43,348 nt of DNA from Gemmatimonadota bacterium (GTDB lineage: Bacteria > Gemmatimonadota > Gemmatimonadetes > Palauibacterales > KS3-K002). Of this stretch, positions 23,722 to 32,082 are shown one piece after another. The translations under genes were made by a program, and so were the position numbers. Below the pieces are notes generated by a model, which saw only the letters and a list, made by a program, of their open reading frames with translations, made no database searches and was not told where the DNA came from. Location of the stretch: assembly GCA_020344015.1 (NCBI GenBank), contig CP070812.1, forward strand, positions 2,556,197 to 2,599,544, read 5' to 3'. How positions within the stretch are numbered: the first letter of the stretch is position 1; every line of letters starts with the position of its first letter.

Positions 23722-25640
23722 ACTTTCGCTCCCATCTCCAGTCTCTGCCGTATCGCCTTCAAAATGTTGCCGGGACGCAGCGGCTGTCCCGGTACCCGCG
23801 ACCAGCAGTCCACGTCCACCAGGGTCGAGGCCCTCAGTACCCAAGCCAGCTGGGCGCGGCGACGATTCTCGTCGGTGATGTACGGATCGTCCGGCTCGTC
23901 GCTGTAGTTGATCTCCACCGTCATCACACGGTCGAAGCGGCTGAAGATCTCCTTCAGTCCGGGCTGCAACGGCTGAATGAACGTCAGATGACAGGACGAG
24001 ACCGAGAGCCCCTCGGCCTGCGCCCGATCCACCGCTTCCTCGATTGCACCCTTGGTGCTACCCCAGCCGACGACCAGCAGTTCGCCCGAGTCGCTCCCGT
24101 ATACCTGCGGCGGCTTGAGCGTCTGCTGTAACACGGCGATCTTGCGGCTCCGCATCTGGCTGCCCAGCTGATGGCTGTCAGGATCGTAGGCCACCTTGCT
24201 CCAGGCGTTATGTGCCAGGCCCGTCGCTGTGTACATGCCACCGGGCTGACCCGGGTAGCGCTGCGGCGAAAGGCCGGTCTGCGGATCCCAGTCGTAGGGT
24301 GGCACGTTTTCATCTACCGGCGGCAGGCTGACCGGCGCCTGCTGCCAACGCGCATCGAGTTGCGGGCGCGGGTAGGGCTGCACTCCCGTGGCCAGGTTCG
24401 CATCGGTCAGCACTATCACCACGGTCCTGAACGCCTCGGCGATACGTCGCGCGGTGATCATGCTGTGGAAGCACTCCTCCATCGTGGCCGGAGCAAGTAC
24501 CACGTGGGGTGCGTCGCCGTGCTGGCCGAAGCAGGCGGTCAGTAGATCGGATTGTTCCACTTTCGTCGGCAGCCCCGTGCTCGGGCCGCCGCGCTGTACG
24601 TCGACGACCACCAGCGGGACCTCGAGCATCACCGCCAGGCCGAGAAACTCCTGCTTCAGCGACAGCCCCGGCCCCGAGGTGATCGTGTAGGCCACCTTGC
24701 CCGCGTACGACGCGCCGATGGCGACGCCGACCGCGGCGATCTCGTCTTCCGCCTGGTGCACGACTCCACCGAACTTGTCGTAGACCTCGCTCAGGTAGTG
24801 GGAGGCGGAGGTGGCCGGCGTGATCGGGTACATCGAGCAGAGCTCCATGCCGGCGGCGATGGCGCCCATCCCGATGGCCTCGTTGCCGTTCATCACGACC
24901 TTCGGCACGTCCGACGGAATCGTGGGCACCTCGATGCGGAAGTCGAGGTTCTTCTCCGCCCAGCCGTAACCCGCTTCCATTAGCTCGACGTTCCGCTGGT
25001 AGATCTCCTCACCCTTCCGGCGGAACTGGTGGGCGATCTGGGCGCGGATGAGATCCACATCGCGATCGCAGATCCAGGCGAGCAGCCCCAGGGCGAACAT
25101 GTTCTTACCGCGGCGCGGGTCCTCTACAATCTTGAGGCACTCTTCCTCCATCGGGACTTCGACGATCCGGTAGTCGTGCTTGGCGAGCTCTTTCAGGCCC
25201 CCCTGCCACTCCTTCTGAATGTCTTCATCGGCGTGGGTGGCCCACTTGTTGTCGAGCAGCACGATCGCATCCTCGGCCAGAGCTCCGAGCTCGATGCGGC
25301 CCAGCAGCACCTGCTCGTTGAAGGCCACAACCAGGTTCGTCGCATCGCCCCAGTTGGTGATCTCCTCGGTGCCGAACCGCACCCGGTTGCCGCTGCCGCC
25401 TGCCTTGCTGCGGGCCGGCGGTTGGATCTCGGCCGGGATGATCTCCACCGTCCAGGCGCCGTTACCCATCTTCGCGCAGACCGCCCCGAAGATCTGGCCG
25501 CACTTCTGGGCACCCTCACCCGAGTCGGATACGATCTCGACCGTCGTCTCCGGCACCCGGATGATCTCGGGCCCCTTCTTCTTGCTGCCCTTGCCGGGCC
25601 CCTTCTTCTTCTCGCTCGACGCCCGCGTCTTCGTCGCCAC
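23718..25640 (-). CDS. korA: 2-oxoacid:ferredoxin oxidoreductase gamma-alpha fusion (KorA)
   Basis: About 640 aa, reading from the GTG at 25640 with an AGAGGA ribosome site 9 nt upstream. A Lys-rich N-terminal tail (about residues 5-24, TRASSEKKKGPGKGSKKKG) precedes the gamma domain (about 30-200), which binds CoA. The alpha domain follows, with NGNEAIGMGAIAAGMELCSMYPITPATSASHYLSE (YPITP at about 271) and SGPGLSLKQEFLGLAV. The gamma-alpha fusion is the usual KorA form. It starts the long operon; a promoter-like TATATT lies 100 bp upstream. The poly-Lys tail is unusual and may aid binding to acidic partners. Confidence 0.92.
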   Translation of the reverse strand: MATKTRASSEKKKGPGKGSKKKGPEIIRVPETTVEIVSDSGEGAQKCGQIFGAVCAKMGNGAWTVEIIPAEIQPPARSKAGGSGNRVRFGTEEITNWGDATNLVVAFNEQVLLGRIELGALAEDAIVLLDNKWATHADEDIQKEWQGGLKELAKHDYRIVEVPMEEECLKIVEDPRRGKNMFALGLLAWICDRDVDLIRAQIAHQFRRKGEEIYQRNVELMEAGYGWAEKNLDFRIEVPTIPSDVPKVVMNGNEAIGMGAIAAGMELCSMYPITPATSASHYLSEVYDKFGGVVHQAEDEIAAVGVAIGASYAGKVAYTITSGPGLSLKQEFLGLAVMLEVPLVVVDVQRGGPSTGLPTKVEQSDLLTACFGQHGDAPHVVLAPATMEECFHSMITARRIAEAFRTVVIVLTDANLATGVQPYPRPQLDARWQQAPVSLPPVDENVPPYDWDPQTGLSPQRYPGQPGGMYTATGLAHNAWSKVAYDPDSHQLGSQMRSRKIAVLQQTLKPPQVYGSDSGELLVVGWGSTKGAIEEAVDRAQAEGLSVSSCHLTFIQPLQPGLKEIFSRFDRVMTVEINYSDEPDDPYITDENRRRAQLAWVLRASTLVDVDCWSRVPGQPLRPGNILKAIRQRLEMGAKV

Positions 25641-25696
25641 TGTCGCTCGTCCTCTCTCGCCGGTCCTCGAGAAATCCCCGTCCTTCCAGGCACACC

Positions 25697-25746
25697 AATC
25701 CGCCGCCCTCTTTGGCGGATTCCGTGCCACAAATCCGCCTAATATA
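25697..25746 (-). promoter_or_regulatory. Promoter region with three 8-mer repeats upstream of korA
   Basis: On the minus strand a TGTGTATATT extended -10-like element (TATATT at 25741-25746) is followed by GGCGGATT (25739-25732), AATCCGCC (25721-25714) and GGCGGATT (25704-25697). The middle copy can pair with either neighbour, giving two mutually exclusive 8-bp stems. No T run follows. This could be a protein operator with three half-sites or a leader-RNA switch ahead of the kor-rnf operon. No clear -35 was found. Confidence 0.5.
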
Positions 25747-25903
25747 CACAGGGCGTAACTCCCGGCGCCACAATCGGTTCAGAGACCCAGGGGGTACCCT
25801 CGGCCCACCTCCACTACCCTGCCAGGGGCATTGTGTCCCAACAGCGGACTTTGGGTAGATAGGCGAGCTGCCGGAAAGCCTGAAATCTTGTGGGGTTAAG
25901 CGA

Positions 25904-26743
25904 TCAGAGGGCCGACCAGGCCTGGGGCCGCCGGAATCGCCACCAGGCGAGCAGCGTTGGAAGAAGTGCCCAGAGCGCGAGGCCGGCCAAACAGAGGGTG
26001 ATTAGACCTCCGGTACCCAGCGTCGCTACCCAGCCGCCCCCCACGGGGCCCAGGAGGCTGCCATCGCTGTCGAGGCTGGCGATCACCCCGAGCCGGAAGG
26101 CCTCCACCGGGTTGGCGAAGGCCCAAAGCGACAGCACGAAGCGGGGCAGGCCCCACCGGATCACGAGCCCCATCAGTCCCAACGTCCCCAGGCCGATGGC
26201 TATGATCCACGCTATGAGGCCCGCACTCGTGGCCCGGGCGCGTGACCGAGCCAGCGCGGAGCACAGGAGCCCCACGGCGACGAACGCTTCGGCAAGCAGG
26301 AGGGTGAGGGCGAGCAGCAGGGCGACGAGTTGCCAGGGGGTGCCCGCGTACACGGCGACGGCGCCTGCGAGGCCGAAGCCGAGGCAAAGCGATAGCCACA
26401 CGGCGAGACTCACACCCAGCCACTTACCCCAGAAGAGCTCGCCGAAGCTGATCGGCTGGCTTACCAGGTACTCGAGGCTGCCTATCTCGCGTTCACCAGC
26501 GATCGCCGCCGTGGCCGGGAAGAGCGCCATGAGGGGCACGAAGAGTAGGGCCAGGTGAACTAGGCCGGCCATCACCTTGGCGAAGCCGCGATATCCGTAG
26601 ATCTCCGAACCGCTCAGCCCGAAGAGCATCAGGGCCAGAGCGCCGAGCAGGAAGACCCCCGAGTAGGCCACGAACCAGCGCGATCGCAGCGATTCGCCCA
26701 GTTCGCGGCGAACCAGAGTTCGCAGCACCGCAGCGCGACTCAC
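25904..26743 (-). CDS. nosY: Nos ABC transporter permease NosY
   Basis: A 279-aa membrane protein with six predicted helices. It is the permease partner of NosF in the NosDFY machine that matures the copper centre of nitrous oxide reductase. The segment GEREIGSLEYLVSQPISFGELFWGKW (about 90-115) is the typical NosY/ABC-2 loop. The start is the GTG at 26743, which overlaps the nosF stop (GTGA); the longer upstream frame runs inside nosF. It appears to end the nos operon, 263 bp before korA. Confidence 0.93.
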   Translation of the reverse strand: MSRAAVLRTLVRRELGESLRSRWFVAYSGVFLLGALALMLFGLSGSEIYGYRGFAKVMAGLVHLALLFVPLMALFPATAAIAGEREIGSLEYLVSQPISFGELFWGKWLGVSLAVWLSLCLGFGLAGAVAVYAGTPWQLVALLLALTLLLAEAFVAVGLLCSALARSRARATSAGLIAWIIAIGLGTLGLMGLVIRWGLPRFVLSLWAFANPVEAFRLGVIASLDSDGSLLGPVGGGWVATLGTGGLITLCLAGLALWALLPTLLAWWRFRRPQAWSAL

Positions 26744-27651
26744 CTCTCCCCCTCCCCGTCGAAGAAGCCCTGTACGATTTCCTCGAGCGACGGCCCGACG
26801 ACCCAAAAATCGTCGATCGGCACACCTCTAACCTGTAGGTTGGAGAGCGCCTCGGCCCGGCCGGCCGCGGGGAGCTGGACGGCCACGTGCGTTCCGTTCG
26901 CGACTACCGCCGCTTCGCCCGCGCGCTCGATGAAGGCCCGCCGCGCGTCGTCGCGGCGCTCGGGCTCGGTGCGCACCCACAGCCAGGCGTCGGCGTGCGC
27001 CCGAGCACGTAACTCGTCAAGCGTACCGTCAAAAACCTGGCGTCCCTCGTGGAGTATCCAGACGCGATCGGCGATCATCTCGACCTCATCGAGCCGGTGA
27101 GAGGCGAGCAGCACGGTGGTGTCGCTTCCCACCGACCGGAGGGCGCGCATGAACTCGCCACGGGCTCGTGGATCGAGGTTCGCCGTTGGCTCGTCCAGCA
27201 GCAGGAGGGGTGGATCGGCGGCGAGCGCCACAGCCAGCAGCGCCTTCTGAACCATCCCGCCCGACAATTCGCGAAGCGCCAGGTCACCCATCTCGGAGAG
27301 TGGCAAATCCAGCGCCTCGAGGCGGTCCGCGATCCGTTCGCTGGCAATGCCGCGCAGCTCCGAGAAGAACTCGACCATCGTCTCAAGCGTCATCGAGAAG
27401 AGCGGCGGCCGCTGCGGTACGTAGCCGATCAGGCCACGTGCACTCTTCCCTTCTGCCGCCACATCGACGCCACCGACCTGGACCGCGCCCTCGAACGACA
27501 GGACGCCCATCAGACAGCGCAGCAGCGTCGTCTTCCCTGCACCGTTCAGACCCAACAGCGCCAGGCGTACACCCCGCTCGACCTGGAAGTCGAGGTCGTC
27601 GAGAACGAGGCGCGACCCGAATCGCTTGCCCAGTCCGCGGGCCTCGATCAT
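26740..27651 (-). CDS. nosF: Nos ABC transporter ATP-binding protein NosF
   Basis: A 303-aa ABC ATPase. Walker A is GLNGAGKTT, the signature is LSGGM, Walker B is LLLLDEPTANLD, and the H-loop is ASHRLDE. A C-terminal domain of about 90 residues follows, as is usual for NosF. The ATG at 27651 overlaps the nosD stop (ATGA) and is preferred to ATGs 8 and 3 codons upstream. NosF powers the NosDFY transporter, which supplies sulfur species or copper delivery for the CuZ centre. Confidence 0.93.
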   Translation of the reverse strand: MIEARGLGKRFGSRLVLDDLDFQVERGVRLALLGLNGAGKTTLLRCLMGVLSFEGAVQVGGVDVAAEGKSARGLIGYVPQRPPLFSMTLETMVEFFSELRGIASERIADRLEALDLPLSEMGDLALRELSGGMVQKALLAVALAADPPLLLLDEPTANLDPRARGEFMRALRSVGSDTTVLLASHRLDEVEMIADRVWILHEGRQVFDGTLDELRARAHADAWLWVRTEPERRDDARRAFIERAGEAAVVANGTHVAVQLPAAGRAEALSNLQVRGVPIDDFWVVGPSLEEIVQGFFDGEGER

Positions 27652-28997
27652 AACGGCCATCGCCGCACCCCCCACAGCGAGATCCCAGCCAAACCCAACC
27701 AGAGCGCCGCGATCAGCGGCGCTTGACGCGAGGACCTGTCTTGCTTCTCGAACGGCCGGGCGAGCCCGACCCCCGGCGGCGTCGCGCGCGCCTCCAACGG
27801 CCTGGGCGTCGAATCCACAACGATCGGTTGCGGCTCGAGAAACGGGAAGAATCTGCCCAACGCATCGAGTGCCGCAGCAGCCGGGCTCAGCTCGAACAGT
27901 CTCAGCTCTGGATAGCGGGCGAACAGGTCATCCGACAGCCGCTCGATGCGGTACGGCAAATCCAATTCCCCATCCCGGTCGGCGTCCCAGGCGGCGGCTT
28001 TGTCCCAGCGATTGCCCCCCCAGCCGTTCGCCAGTGCCGTCCCACCCCCGGAAACTGAAACATCGCGCATGTTCGAGATGAAGCTGTTATCCGCAAACTC
28101 GTTCTGTCTCACGGCGGGCAATAGCCCAAGCGCCACATCGTTGAAGGCGAAGATATTACCCTCGATGCGGTTCTCGGCGTCGCCGGCACTGGGCGAGTTG
28201 TCGAGGTACAACCCGATCCGATTCTGCACGATCAGGTTATCCTCGACCTCTATCCGGTCCGCGTCCTTGAGGCCGATACCGAACCCGCTGTGCCCGCTCG
28301 CCTGGGCAAATATGTTTCCGCGCAGAACGATGTCCGAGGAATACATGATGAACGCCGCCACATCGTTGCGAGCGAATTCGTTGTGCTCGAACAGGTTGTT
28401 GCTGCTGTACATGTAATGCAGCCCGTAGCGACCGTCCGTAACAAGGTTGTTGCGGAAGACAAGACCATGACTGAAGTAAATGACGACGTCGCGTGTGCGA
28501 CTCACCACGTTCCACTCCACCCAAACATCGTTGCTGTTCCACAGACGGATCCCGTCACCGCGCATGCCCAGCGCCCGGTCCTTGCCGACGATCCGATTGC
28601 CGATCACTCGGCTGCCGCTGCTGCCCTTGAGGTAGACGCCGAACAGCACATCCTCGAGCAGGTTATCGCTGACGACGCACGAGTCGGCCGCGACTAGGAC
28701 CCCGGCGTCCTCCTGGTCCAGGATCCTGCCCGACCCGCGGACCTCGAAGCCCGAGAACACGACGGGCGCCCTGAGCTCGACTACTGTGCCCTCCCCCTCA
28801 CCATCGATTACGGGGCGGCCCTCTCCCACGAGCACGACCGGAACCTCGACGACGACCTTCTCCCGGTAGACTCCCGCCGCCACCCGGATCGTGTCACCCG
28901 GACGGGCCGCGGCGAGGGCGGCCCCGATGGTCGGATACCGCCCTGCCGGACCCACGTTGAGGGCTTGAGTGATCACGAGGACTGCAGCCCAAAACAT
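27648..28997 (-). CDS. nosD: Nitrous oxide reductase maturation protein NosD
   Basis: A 449-aa periplasmic right-handed beta-helix protein of the CASH/NosD family. The repeated pattern N.I..N.....(G)I.L..S is visible from about residue 60 to 320 (for example GVYLKGSSGSRVIGNRIVG and GLHYMYSSNNLFEHNEFARN). A signal peptide leads (FWAAVLVITQALNVG), and a C-terminal helix (IAALWLGLAGISLWGV) may anchor it to the membrane. NosD works with NosFY in assembling the CuZ cluster. The ATG at 28997 overlaps the stop of the preceding membrane protein (TGATG). Confidence 0.94.
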   Translation of the reverse strand: MFWAAVLVITQALNVGPAGRYPTIGAALAAARPGDTIRVAAGVYREKVVVEVPVVLVGEGRPVIDGEGEGTVVELRAPVVFSGFEVRGSGRILDQEDAGVLVAADSCVVSDNLLEDVLFGVYLKGSSGSRVIGNRIVGKDRALGMRGDGIRLWNSNDVWVEWNVVSRTRDVVIYFSHGLVFRNNLVTDGRYGLHYMYSSNNLFEHNEFARNDVAAFIMYSSDIVLRGNIFAQASGHSGFGIGLKDADRIEVEDNLIVQNRIGLYLDNSPSAGDAENRIEGNIFAFNDVALGLLPAVRQNEFADNSFISNMRDVSVSGGGTALANGWGGNRWDKAAAWDADRDGELDLPYRIERLSDDLFARYPELRLFELSPAAAALDALGRFFPFLEPQPIVVDSTPRPLEARATPPGVGLARPFEKQDRSSRQAPLIAALWLGLAGISLWGVRRWPL

Positions 28998-29617
28998 CAA
29001 ACCTGAGCCTGTTGGTCTAAGGCGGCGTGGTCCTTTCGCCGCCGCCATTCAAAGAACAGTGCAACCGGACCAAGCAGGCCAGCGAGCGCCATCATGACGG
29101 CGCCGGCCGCCGGCCAGCTCTTCACGGTGAAATTGGCTACCTGGGTGGTGCCGATGAACTTCGGTGTGAATGGATCCAGACTGATCGGCGCACCGGGCGA
29201 CAGGTTGTGCCCGTACTCGTACAGCCAGTGCTGGAAGTCGAAGAGCATCACGAGCCCGAAGACAAGGAAATCGATCCAGCCGAGAGCACCGATCTCAAGA
29301 CGAGCGACGATGGCCGCCAGCACCGCCAGCGCCAGGAAGCGAAGGATCAAGAACGGGATGAACCGAAACTCGGGGAATTCATCCTGTTCGATCTCTTTCA
29401 TCCCGATGTAGTGGTTGAGGATATTCACTTCCTGGATCTCGCCGGCGACCTTGTTAGCGTAGATCGCCAACGACAGCCCCTGCGGGTACTGCGGGGCCAC
29501 CAACGTGATGTTCCATACCGGCAAGAACGCCGACGGGATGAGGAGGAGCGCCGCGACCAGAACCAGTGTACGAGACGTCCGCGACAACTCTCCCCGGAAC
29601 AGCTGGCTGGGACTCAT
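28997..29617 (-). CDS. NosB-like polytopic membrane protein
   Basis: A 206-aa membrane protein with about four helices (near residues 18-35, 88-106, 110-130 and 170-190). A periplasmic stretch between helices 1 and 2 holds NILNHYIGMKEI and the EFPEFRFIPF segment. His-rich and acidic spots (DFQHWLYEYGHN, and NHYIGMKEIEQDEF) might bind copper. Its place between nosZ and nosD, and the mixed topology, match NosB of clade II nos clusters. The position-based call is fairly secure; the sequence itself was not identified with certainty. Confidence 0.65.
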   Translation of the reverse strand: MSPSQLFRGELSRTSRTLVLVAALLLIPSAFLPVWNITLVAPQYPQGLSLAIYANKVAGEIQEVNILNHYIGMKEIEQDEFPEFRFIPFLILRFLALAVLAAIVARLEIGALGWIDFLVFGLVMLFDFQHWLYEYGHNLSPGAPISLDPFTPKFIGTTQVANFTVKSWPAAGAVMMALAGLLGPVALFFEWRRRKDHAALDQQAQV

Positions 29618-29620
29618 CTC

Positions 29621-30013
29621 CTACGTCCCTCCCGTGACCAGCTTGGCGGCCAGCACGGCGGCCGTGCCCGCCTTCACGTAGTACTGCCAGGCCATGTTCC
29701 CCACGTTGGCCGCCCTCTCGTAGTCCTCCGCCGCCAGCGCCTCTTTTGCTGTCGCCAGCGCCCTGGCCCCCTCGCCCAGCCAGCGTTGAGCGTCGGCGAC
29801 CTGGCCACTCGCCACCGGGTGTTCCTCGGCGCCCGCCTCGATCGCACTGTCCAGCACGCTCTCGACCAGCGCCTTGGTGCTGTCGGCCTGAGCGATCCAG
29901 TTCTCTGCCTTCGCCTTGTCCTCGTCCTGATCCTGGGCGGGCACGCTCAACAGGGCGCGCCCGCTCAGCAGGGTCAGAGCGGCGACGGCAATAAGGAGGT
30001 TCTTGGTTCTCAT
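29621..30013 (-). CDS. Small exported helical protein in the nos operon
   Basis: 130 aa. A Sec signal (LLIAVAALTLLSG...LSVPAQ) is followed by a mature part of about 100 residues that is nearly all helical (ENWIAQADSTKALVESVLDSAIEAGAEEHP, then WLGEGARALATAKEALAAEDYERAA). It is acidic and has no Cys or Met-rich copper motif. ATG at 30013 has AGGAG 7 nt upstream. It lies between nosZ and the NosB-like gene. It could be a periplasmic chaperone or scaffold for NosZ; no family was recognised. Confidence 0.75.
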   Translation of the reverse strand: MRTKNLLIAVAALTLLSGRALLSVPAQDQDEDKAKAENWIAQADSTKALVESVLDSAIEAGAEEHPVASGQVADAQRWLGEGARALATAKEALAAEDYERAANVGNMAWQYYVKAGTAAVLAAKLVTGGT

Positions 30014-30033
30014 CGCCGGTCTCCTTCCCGAGC

Positions 30034-31986
30034 TCAAGGCTCGACTAACAGGTAACCCACCATCTCGAGGTGCAGCGCGGAACAGAACTCGCTGCAGTAG
30101 AACGGGTAGACACCGGCCTGGTCGGCGACGAACTCGACCACCTCCGACTCGCCGGGCTCGAGGCTGACGTTGATGTTGTGCTTGTCGATGGCGAAGCCAT
30201 GTGTGCCGTCGCGTATGGTCTCGAGGCTCGTCAGGTAGATCCTCACGCGATCACCCTGCCGGACCTTGATGTGCTCAGGGGTGAAGTGGCTACGGATCGC
30301 TGTCATGTAAACGTCGACCCTGTTGCCGTTGCGCTCGATCCGTTCCTCGCCCGACGACACGGCATTCGGATCGGACGCCATCGCATGCGGACTGAACCCA
30401 ACCTCGGGATAGACCAGCCACGGGTCGAGTTTGTCCGCCTTGATGATCTGTGCGTAGTGCGGCTCGCCGATACCGATCGGCATGTCGTACAGCAGCTGCA
30501 TTGGCTCGCCGGTGACATCGATTAGCTGGAAGTTCTGTGGATGCAGTGGGCCAACCGGCATGAACCGGTCTATGGACCACTTATTAAGCGCCACCAAATA
30601 GTTGCCGTCCGGCGTGCGCGTATCACCTTCCGCCGCCGCCAAGTGACCGATGTTGTAGTGGACGCCGATCTTCTCCTTCAGCGTGAAATCCTCGAGGCTC
30701 CACTTCGCCACCGCCGTCTCGATGAACAGCGATGTGTACGCGCCACCACGGCCGTCGAACTGGGTATGAAGCGGTCCCAGCCCCAGCTCCACTTGCGCTT
30801 CCAGCACCGCGTCGAAATCGAGGATTGCCACGCCGAACGGATCCCGTCCGGAGAACGTCTCGTTGGCGATGGCGTCTTGAATCTTCTCGAACGAATAGAC
30901 CGACACGTGCGGATCGAGCTTCCCTGCTGTGACGATCATACGGCCGTCAGGCGTTACATCGGCGCCGTGCGGGCTCTTCGGCTCGGGGATCAGGTAGAGC
31001 AGCCCCTCGGAGATCGAGACGTCCAGCGGGATCACGCTCATCCCTTGGATCCGGCGGAGGCCGTTACCCGACTGATAAACCTGTTCCGCCCTCTGCCAGT
31101 TGATGGCGTGCAGGTAGTCCATGTCGTTCGCCGAGGCGCCTGCCTCGAACGGTACCCCTGTCGTCTCGATCCCGCCCGTCGCCATCTCGGTGTTGAACGA
31201 GCCGAGGAACACCCAGCCCATCGACGGGCCTTTGCCGGCGTCCGCCAGGTCCTGCCAGTAGGGTGGTAGTTCGAGGGTGAACGAGCGCGACGGATCGATG
31301 CGGCCCGCCGCACGGTCGAACTTCCAGAACGTCACCGCGCCGCGGTAGCGCTCCTGGTACTCGCTGAGGTCGGCGTAGCTGCCGTCCAGCGGCACCGCGT
31401 ACTGGCTCGACTGGATCACATACTCGGTGTTCGGCGTGACGAACGTGGCGCCGTGATCCGAACCCATCAGCGGATTGTGGAGGACCTGCTTGGTCTCGAA
31501 GTCCTTGAGCGAGATGACAGCGACGCGGGCGTTCGCCTTGTCATCGATGAACAGGAACTGGCCGTCGTACTCGCCGTCGGTCTCGGAGATCGCAGGGTGA
31601 TGCGTGTCGCCCCAGAGGACCTCCTTGCCGTTCACCAGCCCGCCTTCCAGCGCCTCCATCGTACCGCCGGCGCCGTAACCGTAGCCCTGCCAGGGCTCCG
31701 GCGTGAACGCGGCGATCACTTTGAGCAGCCGCATCGACGGAACGCCAATGACCAGCACCTGACCCGAGTGGCCCCCGGACGAGAACATGACGTACTCGTC
31801 CAGCTGGCCGGTCGGCAGATACGTCTTCAGCGCCGCTGTAATGTCCGCCTCGCTCAGACCGCGCTCCCGCGCCAGCTCGCCTACCGATGCACCCGCCGGA
31901 CCACGAGTGCACGACTGGGGCCCTGCGATCGCCAACGCGATGACCGCGAAGGCCGCCACCGCCCAAATCGCTCTTTTCGCTCTCAT
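30034..31986 (-). CDS. nosZ: Nitrous oxide reductase NosZ (Sec-type, clade II-like)
   Basis: About 650 aa. It reduces N2O to N2 in the periplasm. The leader is Sec-like, with no twin-arginine motif, and ends in a possible lipobox (GPQSC), as in clade II NosZ. CuZ His ligands appear in DTHHPAISETDG, GSDHGATFVTP, SPHGADVTPDGR, GPLHTQFDGRG, NIGHLAAAEGDT and GEPHYAQII. The C-terminal cupredoxin domain has the CuA set HGFAIDKHN and CSEFCSALHLEM. The start at 31986 is chosen for its charged N-region (MRAKRAIWAV); the frame extends 18 codons upstream. Electrons probably come from the lipoprotein cytochrome c encoded just before it. Confidence 0.97.
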   Translation of the reverse strand: MRAKRAIWAVAAFAVIALAIAGPQSCTRGPAGASVGELARERGLSEADITAALKTYLPTGQLDEYVMFSSGGHSGQVLVIGVPSMRLLKVIAAFTPEPWQGYGYGAGGTMEALEGGLVNGKEVLWGDTHHPAISETDGEYDGQFLFIDDKANARVAVISLKDFETKQVLHNPLMGSDHGATFVTPNTEYVIQSSQYAVPLDGSYADLSEYQERYRGAVTFWKFDRAAGRIDPSRSFTLELPPYWQDLADAGKGPSMGWVFLGSFNTEMATGGIETTGVPFEAGASANDMDYLHAINWQRAEQVYQSGNGLRRIQGMSVIPLDVSISEGLLYLIPEPKSPHGADVTPDGRMIVTAGKLDPHVSVYSFEKIQDAIANETFSGRDPFGVAILDFDAVLEAQVELGLGPLHTQFDGRGGAYTSLFIETAVAKWSLEDFTLKEKIGVHYNIGHLAAAEGDTRTPDGNYLVALNKWSIDRFMPVGPLHPQNFQLIDVTGEPMQLLYDMPIGIGEPHYAQIIKADKLDPWLVYPEVGFSPHAMASDPNAVSSGEERIERNGNRVDVYMTAIRSHFTPEHIKVRQGDRVRIYLTSLETIRDGTHGFAIDKHNINVSLEPGESEVVEFVADQAGVYPFYCSEFCSALHLEMVGYLLVEP

Positions 31987-32033
31987 GACGTCCTGGACCT
32001 CCCTCTCTGCTGAATGTGAATCGGTTTTCACCT

Positions 32034-32082
32034 GGATCACTGATCACTGATTACTGATCTCCGACTACCGACCACCGACTAC
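32034..32082 (-). repeat. Seven-copy heptamer repeat between the cytochrome c gene and nosZ
   Basis: Seven contiguous 7-bp units on the minus strand with consensus GTRRTCR: GTAGTCG, GTGGTCG, GTAGTCG, GAGATCA, GTAATCA, GTGATCA and GTGATCC. The first unit supplies the TAG stop codon of the cytochrome gene. The array ends about 47 bp before the nosZ start. Units grade from GTAGTCG-like to GTGATCA-like, as expected for diverged tandem copies. Confidence 0.75.

Noticed and set aside
25641..25903. Terminator between nosY and korA
   Set aside because: No GC stem followed by a T run was found; whether transcription stops here is left open.
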